A DNA stretch of 6,314 nt from Roseobacter sp. GTDB taxonomy: Bacteria; Pseudomonadota; Alphaproteobacteria; Rhodobacterales; Rhodobacteraceae. Position numbers and translations under genes: made by a program. The stretch lies in assembly GCA_024636425.1 (NCBI GenBank), contig JAGXHB010000166.1, forward strand, positions 1 to 6,314. Reading direction: 5' to 3'. The notes under the pieces are model-generated. The model was not told the DNA's origin. It was given only the letters and a program-made list of their open reading frames with translations, and searched no databases. Shown in pieces: positions 1 through 6,115 of the stretch; position 1 is the first letter of the stretch; each line of letters opens with the position of its first letter.

Positions 1-1471
1 ACGACATATCGTAAAGCCCGACATTACTGCGCACCGCTTTCAATTCAGCAGCGACGTTTTCGAAAAAGGTCTGCCGCTTCCAGCTATAGTCATAGGCAGG
101 CGCTTGACCGTCGTTGGCAAACCAGTTTGCCCGTTCCCAGCCGGCCAGTTCGCCCATGACGGCACCGTGCTGCAAAAGCTGTGCATGAAGCGGCGAGCGG
201 CGGATTCCCCGCGCCGTCGCCTTTTGCCGGTAGGGGAAATGGTCGGCATAAAGCAGACCCAGCGTTTCGCGTGACCGCTCAACCAGATAGGTTTTGTTGC
301 CCTGGAAAGGCTGCATCCGGCTGATGTCCACATCGCCCAGATCAAAGGGTTTGGCACCGTCCTGCATCCATTGGGCCAACGCCATTCCAGCCCCGCCTGC
401 TGACTGGATCCCAATCGAATTGAATCCGGCGGCAACCCATACATTGTCCATCTCGGGCGCAAGCCCCAAGTGGTAGGCATCATCGGGGGTAAAGCTTTCG
501 GGACCGTTAAAGAACGTATGTATCCCCGCCTCGGCCAGCATGGGCATACGGTTTACCGCAGCTTCAAGAATAGGCTCGAAATGGTCGAAATCCTCGGGAA
601 GTTGATCGAACTCAAAGCTGTCGGGAATACCTTGCATCCCCCATGGCTTCGAGACCGGCTCGAACGCGCCCAGCATGATCTTGCCCGCATCGTATTTGTA
701 ATAAGCACATTCATCCGGCACCCGCAGCACCGGAAGCTGCTCCAGACCCGCGATGGGTTCGGAGACGATATAGAAATGTTCGCACGCCTGTAGCGGGACG
801 TTTGTGCCCAGCATCCGGCCCACCTCGTGCCCCCACATGCCCGCACAATTCACGACATGATCGCAGGTGATGTGGCCTTCCTCTCCGGCTTCGGTGCGGT
901 ACTCCACGCCGGTGATCCGCCGCCCGGCCCGCACTGCACGCGTCGCCTTGACCCGTTCGAATATCTGCGCGCCGCGTTGCCGCGCGCCTTTGGCCAGCGC
1001 AAGGGCGATATTGCCGGGATCGCCCTGCCCGTCCTTGTCCAGGTACACGCCGCCCGTCACGGTATCCGTATTCAGATGCGGGTACCGTGCCTTGACCTCG
1101 TCCGGCCCGATCTCTTCGACATCAACACCAAAGGCGCGGGCCATGGCGGCAGAGCGGAAAATCTCCTCGCGGCGTTCATCGGTCAGGGCCACGGTGATTG
1201 ACCCGCAGCGCTTGAACCCGGTGGCGACGCCGGTTTCAGCCTCAAGACTGCCGTAAAGTTCCTGACTGTATTTCGCCAGCCGAGTCATGTTCGAAGTCGC
1301 GCGCAGTTGCGCAATCAGACCTGCTGCATGCCACGTCGTGCCCGATGTCAGTTGCTTGCGCTCCAGCAGGACAACGTCCTGCCACCCCAGCTTGGTCAGG
1401 TGGTAGGCGACAGAACATCCAATGATGCCCCCCCCGATGATAACAACACGCGCGCTGGAGGGAGGGGCCAT
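1..1471 (-). CDS. Dimethylglycine/sarcosine dehydrogenase-type FAD oxidoreductase, 5' part (runs off left edge)
   Basis: Reading the minus strand from the ATG at 1471 gives 490 open codons with no stop before the window ends. Residues 13-18 (GGGIIG) are the GxGxxG dinucleotide fold and E37 is the expected ribose-binding acid. The TTWHAAG stretch places H48 where this family attaches FAD covalently (His48 in Arthrobacter dimethylglycine oxidase). A second FAD-contact region, rich in glycine, lies at 349-361 (GFNSIG..SAGGAG). The last visible part (about 425-490, with GWERANWFA) is the linker entering the GcvT-like tetrahydrofolate half, which must lie to the left; the full family length is about 800-850 residues. 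The family oxidatively demethylates dimethylglycine or sarcosine. It is a clear paralogue of the dehydrogenase at 2436-4883. The start is supported by AAGGA nine bases upstream, overlapping the stop of the methyltransferase gene. Which substrate it prefers is not decidable here. Confidence 0.93.
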   Translation of the reverse strand, partial: MAPPSSARVVIIGGGIIGCSVAYHLTKLGWQDVVLLERKQLTSGTTWHAAGLIAQLRATSNMTRLAKYSQELYGSLEAETGVATGFKRCGSITVALTDERREEIFRSAAMARAFGVDVEEIGPDEVKARYPHLNTDTVTGGVYLDKDGQGDPGNIALALAKGARQRGAQIFERVKATRAVRAGRRITGVEYRTEAGEEGHITCDHVVNCAGMWGHEVGRMLGTNVPLQACEHFYIVSEPIAGLEQLPVLRVPDECAYYKYDAGKIMLGAFEPVSKPWGMQGIPDSFEFDQLPEDFDHFEPILEAAVNRMPMLAEAGIHTFFNGPESFTPDDAYHLGLAPEMDNVWVAAGFNSIGIQSAGGAGMALAQWMQDGAKPFDLGDVDISRMQPFQGNKTYLVERSRETLGLLYADHFPYRQKATARGIRRSPLHAQLLQHGAVMGELAGWERANWFANDGQAPAYDYSWKRQTFFENVAAELKAVRSNVGLYDMS

Positions 1472-1480
1472 GGGTTCAAT

Positions 1481-1486
1481 TCCTTA
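1481..1486 (-). promoter_or_regulatory. Ribosome binding site overlapping a stop codon (TAAGGA)
   Basis: On the minus strand the TAA stop of the homocysteine methyltransferase gene is also the beginning of the Shine-Dalgarno sequence AAGGA of the next dehydrogenase gene. It lies nine bases before the ATG at 1471. Such a shared stop/ribosome site suggests coupled translation and fixes the start of the downstream gene. Confidence 0.65.
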
Positions 1487-2374
1487 TACGATGGTATGAC
1501 CGGCCGCACGCAGCCGCGCGGCGATTTCCTTGATATGGGATGGCCCGACCTCGCAGCAGCCGCCCACGATGGTAGCCCCCTGGTCGATCCAGCCCATGAC
1601 ATGATCGGCATAGGCGTCAGGCGTCAGATCGCGCCGCGCGTTCAGCGTGTCGACGGTTGGCTTGTCGCCCAGAAACGCTTCGGTGATCCGCTCGAATCCG
1701 TTGGCATAGGCACCTAAGGGCAGACCTGCCCCCTGAAGGATTTCAAGCGCGGGCTTGATCGCCTCGGGAACGGAACAGTTGATCAGCAGCGCCGATGCTT
1801 TGGCCACATGCGGCAGCACGTCCGCAAGCGGCTCGCCCGACCGCAGGCGGGTGCCATCGGTGTCATCGACGGTCAAGGCCAGCCAGACAGGCTTGCCGCT
1901 GGCTAGTGCGGCATCCAGCACGCTGCGGGCATGCGAGATCGAAGCGACAGTTTCGCACAGGATGAGATCGCAATAAGGCGCAGTCAGAACGGCCTTTTCG
2001 CGGTAGATTTTGAAAGCGGTGTCATAGTCGGGGTGCAGATCGGGCCGGTAGCTTGCCTTGAGAGGGCCGATGGCACCCGCTATGCGCACATCCTTGAAAT
2101 GCGCCGCCGCTGCCTTGGCTTCGGTCATCGCGGCGAGGTTCAGTTCGACAAACTGATCCGCATAGCGCGTTCCCTCCAGCCGGTCACGGTGGATGGCATA
2201 GGTGTTCGACGTGGCTATGGTTGCGCCTGCGTTGAAATAGTCGTTGTGCACGGCCTCGACCATGCCGGGGTGGTCTATCATCACTTGCGTGGACCAAAGC
2301 GGCGTCGCGGTATCGCCGGCACGGTGGACAAGTTCCTGGCCCATACCGCCATCCAAAAGGGTGATTTCTGTCAT
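1484..2374 (-). CDS. Homocysteine S-methyltransferase family protein (probable betaine- or onium-dependent, cobalamin-independent)
   Basis: The 296-residue protein belongs to the zinc-dependent homocysteine S-methyltransferase family (Pfam S-methyl_trans), which includes betaine-homocysteine methyltransferase, Bmt of rhizobia and MmuM. It begins with the family motif LLDGGMGQEL at 6-15. The three zinc cysteines are in place: C200 in LINCS, and C273-C274 in GGCCEVGP. The length matches the single-domain TIM-barrel enzymes of about 300 residues, without the cobalamin or folate domains of MetH. The reaction is transfer of a methyl group to homocysteine to give methionine. Betaine is the likely donor because dimethylglycine/sarcosine dehydrogenase genes lie on both sides (61 and 12 bases away); S-methylmethionine or DMSP remain possible. 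The reading frame is open further upstream to 2638, inside the previous gene, but the ATG at 2374 has a strong AGGAG five bases before it and aligns with the family N terminus. Confidence 0.92.
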   Translation of the reverse strand: MTEITLLDGGMGQELVHRAGDTATPLWSTQVMIDHPGMVEAVHNDYFNAGATIATSNTYAIHRDRLEGTRYADQFVELNLAAMTEAKAAAAHFKDVRIAGAIGPLKASYRPDLHPDYDTAFKIYREKAVLTAPYCDLILCETVASISHARSVLDAALASGKPVWLALTVDDTDGTRLRSGEPLADVLPHVAKASALLINCSVPEAIKPALEILQGAGLPLGAYANGFERITEAFLGDKPTVDTLNARRDLTPDAYADHVMGWIDQGATIVGGCCEVGPSHIKEIAARLRAAGHTIV

Positions 2375-2378
2375 CTCT

Positions 2379-2384
2379 TCTCCT
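2379..2384 (-). promoter_or_regulatory. Ribosome binding site of the homocysteine methyltransferase gene
   Basis: The minus strand carries AGGAGA, with AGGAG ending five bases before the ATG at 2374. It decides between this start and longer in-frame possibilities inside the neighbouring dehydrogenase gene. It lies in the 61-base gap 2375-2435, the widest gap inside the cluster. Apart from this site the gap holds only a weak A/T-rich inverted repeat. Confidence 0.7.
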
Positions 2385-2435
2385 GTAACTCCGGAAGTCT
2401 GAAAGCTCCGAAGCGTTTTTCTGTAAGGAAAACGG

Positions 2436-4883
2436 TTACGCCCGCAGGCGTTCGTTTCCGGGATCCCAAAGCGGCTGGTCCGCCTGAACAATGGCGCGAC
2501 ATCTGGTGCCGAAGATGTCCACGTAAAGTTCAGTTCCCTCCGTTGCAAGATCCGCCCGCACCATTCCGAGCGCGATGGATTTATTGATCCGGTATCCCCA
2601 GTCCCCCGAGGTCGTTTCGCCCACAACGCAACCGTCATGCCACAGCGTCGACATATAGGGCGCGTCCTGATCGCCCGCCTCGACCAGCAGTGTCACAAAG
2701 CGTTTTGCAACGCCCTGCTGACGCTCGGCCAGCAAGGCTGCCTTTCCGGGAAAATCCTGCGGCTTGTCGAATTTGACAAAGCGTTCCAGCCCGCCTTGTA
2801 GCAGGGTGTAGTCCGTCGACAGGTCACCTTTCCAGGTGCGGTAGCCCTTTTCGAGACGCAGCGCATTGAGCGCCCACATGCCGAAGGGTTTTGCCCCCGC
2901 CCCCAGAACCGCATCGTAGAGCGCCGGAATATCCGCGTTTGCCGCGTGGATTTCCCACCCAAGCTCGCCCGCGAAACTGACCCGCGCCAAGGCGCAGTCG
3001 AGGCCAGCGACCTGAGCTTGCTGATGCGTCAGCCAAGGCAGCGACAGATCGGCCTGCGTGTTTAGCGTCTCGAACAGGGCGCGCGATTGCGGTCCGGTGA
3101 CGATCAGGGTCGAATATGCATGCGTTTGATCCTCGAGCATCAGCCCCGTGTCCAGTGCCGGGCGCAACACGTCAAAGTCGTGCCACTGCGCCGTCGCGGC
3201 AGTGATCAGGGTAAAGGCATCTTCAGCGTGGCGCAGGCATGACATTTCGGTCACGATCCGCCCGCGGTCATCTGCGAAATAGGCCAGGTTCATGCGCCCA
3301 ACCTTGGGCAATCCGCCCGTAATACGGCCGCGCAGCCAGTCGGCGGCCCCCTCCCCCGAAAGGCTGAACCGCGAAAAGCCCGGCAGGTCCAGCACTCCGA
3401 CGTGATCGCGCACCGCCTCGCATTCCTCGCGGATGCGCGCGGCCCAAGGACCGTTGCGGTCCCATGTCTGGGTTGCATCGTCTGAAATGTCATCGCCCGG
3501 CTGCGCAAACCAGTTGGCCCGTTCCCACCCGTTATAGGCCCCCATCTGCCCGCCAAGGGCGATCACGCGGTCATGCACCGGCGACAGCTTCTTGCCCCGT
3601 CCTGCGGGCCATGCGTGACGGGGAAAGTGCATGGCGTATTCGTGGCCATAAACCTCAACCGCCTTCTGGTCGGCATAATCCTGATCGGCATAATCTGTAT
3701 AGCGGCGGGGGTCGGTCGCCCACATATCCCATTCGGTCTGGCCTTCAACGACCCATTCGGCCAGCACCTTGCCCGCCCCGCCGCCTTGGGTGATGCCAAA
3801 GGTAAAAACACATGCCTCGAAGGCATTTGGCACGCCGGGCATCGGGCCCAACAGCGGCAGACCATCGGGGGCGTAGGGGATCGGGCCATTGATCACGCGG
3901 TTGACACCGGCGGTCCCGAGGATCGGGACGCGGGCCATGGCGTCTTCGATATACCACTCCAGCCGTTCCAGATCATCGGGATACAGCTGAAACGAAAAGT
4001 CATCGGGCATCGGGTCATCCGGCGTCATCCAGTGCCCTTTGCAATTGCGTTCGTAGGGGCCAAGGTTCAGCCCGTATTTATCCTGTCGCAAATAATACGA
4101 GCTATCGACGTCACGCAGCAGCGGCACCTTGTGGCCCTGCGCCAGCGTCCATTCCTTGAGCTCGGGGATCTCGTCGGTCAGGAAATACTGGTGGCTCATC
4201 GTGGCCATGGGCACCGTGCGCCCGCCATAAGGCTTGAACCATTCGCCCACGCGTTGGGCATAATAACCGGCGGCGTTCACCACCTTTTCACAGCGGATGT
4301 CGCCCTTCGGTGTGTGAACGATCCATTCGCCACCTTCGCGGCTGACACCTGTTGCGGGGCAGAACCGTTCGATCCGCGCGCCCATATCGCGGGCGCCTTT
4401 GGCCAGCGCCTGTGTCAGTTGGGCAGGGTCTATGTCGCCATCATCCGGATCGTAAAGGCCGCCTGCCAGATCATGCGTCTCTATGAAGGGATACTTTTCC
4501 TTGATCGCGGCGACGTCCAACATCTGAAGGTTCAGGCCCTGATAATTGCCCATCGAACAGGCGCGCTCGAACTCCATCATGCGGTTCTTGCCGTGCGCAA
4601 GCCGGACAGATCCGGTGACGTGGTAATTCATCGGATAACCGACCGCGTCCGCCAGCCCCTTGTAAAGCGCCAGCGAATAGCGCTGCATGTTCATCACCGC
4701 CCAAGACGTGCTGAACGACGGGCAGTTGCCAGCCGCGTGCCATGTCGATCCTGCGGTCAGTTCGTTCTTTTCCAACAGGACGCAGTCGGTCCACCCCATC
4801 TTGGCCAGATGATACAGCGACGACACGCCGACGACACCTCCGCCGATGATGACGACCCGCGCGGTGGTGGGAAAATCAGCCAT
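2436..4883 (-). CDS. Dimethylglycine/sarcosine dehydrogenase-type flavoprotein with GcvT-like folate half (complete)
   Basis: The 815-residue protein has the full dimethylglycine dehydrogenase layout. A DAO-type FAD domain covers about 8-380, a short FAO-type linker domain about 380-440, and a GcvT-like tetrahydrofolate half about 440-810. Visible motifs are GGGVVG at 14-19 (nucleotide fold), E38, and TWHAAG with H49 as the expected covalent FAD histidine. VVNAAG at 201-206 and the glycine-rich FGITQGGGAG at 362-371 follow. GELGWE at 639-644 and the conserved stretch around 679-714 (YRTWKGD, GLERFVKFDKP) belong to the GcvT-like half. Such enzymes oxidise dimethylglycine or sarcosine, trap the released methylene on tetrahydrofolate, and in known cases pass electrons to ETF. 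No signal peptide is seen, so the protein is cytoplasmic. The ATG at 4883 has AAGGA seven bases upstream, within the end of the GFA-family gene, which stops only three bases away. A 15-base tandem repeat gives a doubled DYADQ at 397-406. Confidence 0.95.
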   Translation of the reverse strand: MADFPTTARVVIIGGGVVGVSSLYHLAKMGWTDCVLLEKNELTAGSTWHAAGNCPSFSTSWAVMNMQRYSLALYKGLADAVGYPMNYHVTGSVRLAHGKNRMMEFERACSMGNYQGLNLQMLDVAAIKEKYPFIETHDLAGGLYDPDDGDIDPAQLTQALAKGARDMGARIERFCPATGVSREGGEWIVHTPKGDIRCEKVVNAAGYYAQRVGEWFKPYGGRTVPMATMSHQYFLTDEIPELKEWTLAQGHKVPLLRDVDSSYYLRQDKYGLNLGPYERNCKGHWMTPDDPMPDDFSFQLYPDDLERLEWYIEDAMARVPILGTAGVNRVINGPIPYAPDGLPLLGPMPGVPNAFEACVFTFGITQGGGAGKVLAEWVVEGQTEWDMWATDPRRYTDYADQDYADQKAVEVYGHEYAMHFPRHAWPAGRGKKLSPVHDRVIALGGQMGAYNGWERANWFAQPGDDISDDATQTWDRNGPWAARIREECEAVRDHVGVLDLPGFSRFSLSGEGAADWLRGRITGGLPKVGRMNLAYFADDRGRIVTEMSCLRHAEDAFTLITAATAQWHDFDVLRPALDTGLMLEDQTHAYSTLIVTGPQSRALFETLNTQADLSLPWLTHQQAQVAGLDCALARVSFAGELGWEIHAANADIPALYDAVLGAGAKPFGMWALNALRLEKGYRTWKGDLSTDYTLLQGGLERFVKFDKPQDFPGKAALLAERQQGVAKRFVTLLVEAGDQDAPYMSTLWHDGCVVGETTSGDWGYRINKSIALGMVRADLATEGTELYVDIFGTRCRAIVQADQPLWDPGNERLRA
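3666..3695 (-). repeat. 15-bp tandem duplication inside the dehydrogenase gene (DYADQ twice)
   Basis: On the plus strand two adjacent 15-base units, 3666-3680 and 3681-3695, differ at one position only (CTGGTCGGCATAATC versus CTGATCGGCATAATC). They are in frame and encode DYADQ-DYADQ at residues 397-406, between the FAD domain and the middle domain. The duplication adds five residues without breaking the frame. Confidence 0.75.
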
Positions 4884-4886
4884 GTT

Positions 4887-5255
4887 CTAATCCTTCTGCG
4901 GTAGTCCGTCGTTGATGTCGTAGTAATCGCCCTTGTCCGCGACAAAGATATGTTCTTGCAGGACAAGACCTGTGGGTCCGTCAAGCGCGCCAAGCGCGAA
5001 ACTGATCGTCCCTTCGTCATTGGACTTCCAAAAGAGAAATGAGCCACAGATGGCACAGAACCCGCGCCGGGCGTGGGGCGAAGACGCGTACCACGTGACA
5101 TCCCCCGTGATGGAGATCTGGTTCAGCGGCGCAAGACCCGATGCCCAGACATGCCCCGACTGCTTGCGACACTGCGTGCAGTGACACGCGACAGCGCGTT
5201 CATCCCCAGACGTCACGGTAAAGCGGATTGCGCCGCAGTTGCAGGAACCTTTCAT
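4887..5255 (-). CDS. GFA-family zinc protein (glutathione-dependent formaldehyde-activating enzyme-like)
   Basis: This 122-residue protein has the cysteine pattern of the GFA/CENP-V fold. It opens MKGSCNCGAIRF (C5, C7), continues with CHCTQCRKQSG (C24, C26, C29) and has FCAICGS (C67, C70). The C-terminal HIFVADKGDYYDIND..P pattern is also typical of the family. Two zinc ions are expected from these cysteines. The founding member, Gfa of Paracoccus, was described as speeding formation of S-hydroxymethylglutathione, but many relatives have no proven role and that activity has been disputed. The position directly before an N-methyl dehydrogenase gene, whose product can release formaldehyde, supports a role in formaldehyde handling; this is inference. 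The ATG at 5255 has GGAGG nine bases upstream and overlaps the stop of the exporter remnant (ATGA). An in-frame extension to 5390 would only be an out-of-frame reading of that remnant. Confidence 0.88.
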   Translation of the reverse strand: MKGSCNCGAIRFTVTSGDERAVACHCTQCRKQSGHVWASGLAPLNQISITGDVTWYASSPHARRGFCAICGSFLFWKSNDEGTISFALGALDGPTGLVLQEHIFVADKGDYYDINDGLPQKD

Positions 5256-5467
5256 CGCGAGACCCCTCCGACTGGCGTCGAGGACACCACCATGACGGGA
5301 AGCACCAGAAACAGGCTGGCCTGCGTCAAGATCCCCAAGACGCCAACCAACGCGCGGCGAAAGCCCAAGGCCATGCCGTTGTTGATGCAATTGACCGCGT
5401 TCGGTCCGGGCGTGGTGACAAACACCAGCCAGAACAATGCGAAAACAATCCAGGCCTCAAAGCTCAT
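5252..5467 (-). pseudogene. Truncated LysE/RhtB-family amino acid exporter (N-terminal remnant)
   Basis: The 71-codon reading frame starts like a LysE/RhtB translocator. A hydrophobic helix covers about residues 5-18, the family signature TPGPNAV lies at 19-25, a small Gly/Arg loop follows (GMALGFRR, 31-38), and a second hydrophobic helix covers about 39-61. Family members are normally about 200-210 residues with about six membrane helices, so roughly two thirds are missing. The tail after residue 63 (TPVGGVSR) does not look like the family. It is encoded by the ribosome binding site and leader of the next gene, so an internal deletion seems to have joined the exporter's 5' end directly to the leader of the GFA-family gene. 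The start ATG shares one base with the regulator stop (TGATG) and the stop overlaps the GFA start by four bases (ATGA). A working two-helix protein cannot be excluded. Confidence 0.75.
5265..5269 (-). promoter_or_regulatory. Ribosome binding site of the GFA-family gene
   Basis: The minus strand reads GGAGGGG, with GGAGG nine bases before the ATG at 5255. It supports the 122-residue start of the GFA-family protein. It lies inside the last codons of the exporter remnant, where it is read as Gly-Gly. Confidence 0.65.
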
Positions 5468-6039
5468 CAATACACCGGGGGCGCGATGACCCAGATCGCA
5501 ACGGCGGGTTCCGGGGTGGGATTGGCCCAGGTAAACGCTTCACCGCGGATGCGGAAGCTGTCGCCGGGGTGGAGAACATGGCGGGTTCCATTGATCGTGA
5601 TCTCAAGCCTGCCCGAAACGACGAAACCAACCTCTTGAGTGGGCCGCACCACCTCTGCCTTGATGCGGCTGTGCGGCAGGAAGGTCGAATGCACCATCTC
5701 GAAATCGTCGGTCAGATCGGGCGACAGCAACTCTTCGATCAGGCCCGCTGTCGATGATCCGATGGGGCGACGGGCATTTTTGCGTACGACGTAACCCGCC
5801 TCGTGGGCCGGAGCCGCGGCGTGGCGAAACAGCATCGACACCGATACACCCAAGGCAGCCGCGATGTGCCGCAGGTCCGTAATCGACGGCTCGGAAAGGT
5901 CACGCTCGACCTGACTGAGCCAGCCGACGGACCGGTTGAGCGTTTCGGACAAGCCCTGCAACGTCAGCCCGCGCGCCTTGCGCAACGCACGCAAGTCCGC
6001 GCCGAGCGTCTGGGTCGTTTGTGGGGTCGCATGGTGCAC
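5467..6039 (-). CDS. XRE-family HTH transcriptional regulator with C-terminal cupin domain
   Basis: The 190-residue protein (numbered from the GTG at 6039) has an N-terminal Cro/C1-type helix-turn-helix at about 12-71. It includes LGADLRALRKARGLTLQ and the recognition region SVGWLSQVERDLSEPSI at 37-53. A single C-terminal cupin barrel covers about 113-187 and ends in VIAPPVY. This is the SutR/PuuR-like architecture of small-molecule-sensing regulators. The usual cupin metal residues are mostly absent: the HxH positions read V-V-R (130-132) and the second-motif histidine reads F169, with only E136 kept. A ligand pocket without metal is therefore likely. It is the first gene of the cluster and probably controls it. 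The frame is open to a GTG at 6075 (202 residues). I prefer 6039 because 6075 has no ribosome site and the extra 12 codons consist largely of the CGTGAAA inverted repeat, while GGGA lies seven bases before 6039. The start remains uncertain. Confidence 0.92.
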   Translation of the reverse strand: MHHATPQTTQTLGADLRALRKARGLTLQGLSETLNRSVGWLSQVERDLSEPSITDLRHIAAALGVSVSMLFRHAAAPAHEAGYVVRKNARRPIGSSTAGLIEELLSPDLTDDFEMVHSTFLPHSRIKAEVVRPTQEVGFVVSGRLEITINGTRHVLHPGDSFRIRGEAFTWANPTPEPAVAIWVIAPPVY

Positions 6040-6049
6040 CGGTGATTCC

Positions 6050-6115
6050 CGTGAAATTCTGCTGCTAAATTTCACGCTGGCACCGAACCGTGAAAAAATC
6101 CAGACTTATTTCACG
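6050..6115. promoter_or_regulatory. Probable operator array: four CGTGAAA half-sites in alternating orientation
   Basis: The plus strand shows CGTGAAA at 6050-6056, TTTCACG at 6070-6076, CGTGAAA at 6089-6095 and TTTCACG at 6109-6115. They form two inverted pairs, each with exactly 13 bases between arms, separated from each other by 12 bases. Half-site starts are 20, 19 and 20 bases apart, close to two helical turns. In the left pair the arms extend to nine perfect bases (CGTGAAATT/AATTTCACG). The rightmost half-site is within the last codons of the sulfoxide reductase gene; the others lie before the regulator's preferred start. Autoregulation by the HTH/cupin protein is the simplest reading. 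A weak promoter candidate on the minus strand is TTGCAG (6130-6135) with GAAATA (6107-6112), 17 bases apart, which would place a half-site over the -10 box. Confidence 0.6.

Noticed and set aside
2414..2434. Inverted repeat CGTTTT/AAAACG with a 9-base loop between the dehydrogenase and methyltransferase genes
   Set aside because: The stem is short and A/T-rich with no following U-run, and it lies inside an apparent operon, so it is not a credible terminator.
1931..2587. Plus-strand open frame of 218 codons across the methyltransferase start and dehydrogenase end
   Set aside because: It is antisense to two well-supported genes and their gap, with no recognisable motif.
2375..2638. Upstream in-frame extension of the methyltransferase (88 more residues)
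   Set aside because: Its DNA is the dehydrogenase 3' end plus the gap; the family N terminus and a strong ribosome site fall at 2374.
3573..4904. Plus-strand open frame of 443 codons opposite the dehydrogenase gene
   Set aside because: It lies wholly opposite a gene with clear family motifs, has low-complexity His/Arg/Ile-rich content typical of antisense reading in GC-rich DNA, and matches no fold I recognise.
5256..5390. Upstream in-frame extension of the GFA-family protein (45 residues)
   Set aside because: It is an out-of-frame reading of the exporter remnant; the family begins at MKGSCNCG and GGAGG precedes the ATG at 5255.
5256..5467. Simple frameshift as the cause of the short exporter
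   Set aside because: There is no room for the missing two thirds of the protein before the GFA start and no exporter-like sequence in other frames, so a deletion fits better than a frameshift.
6089..6115. Possible terminator of the sulfoxide reductase gene (inverted repeat with a T-run on the minus strand)
   Set aside because: The stem is only six or seven mostly A/T pairs with a 13-base loop, and the T-run is inside the arm. It is better explained as one pair of the CGTGAAA array.
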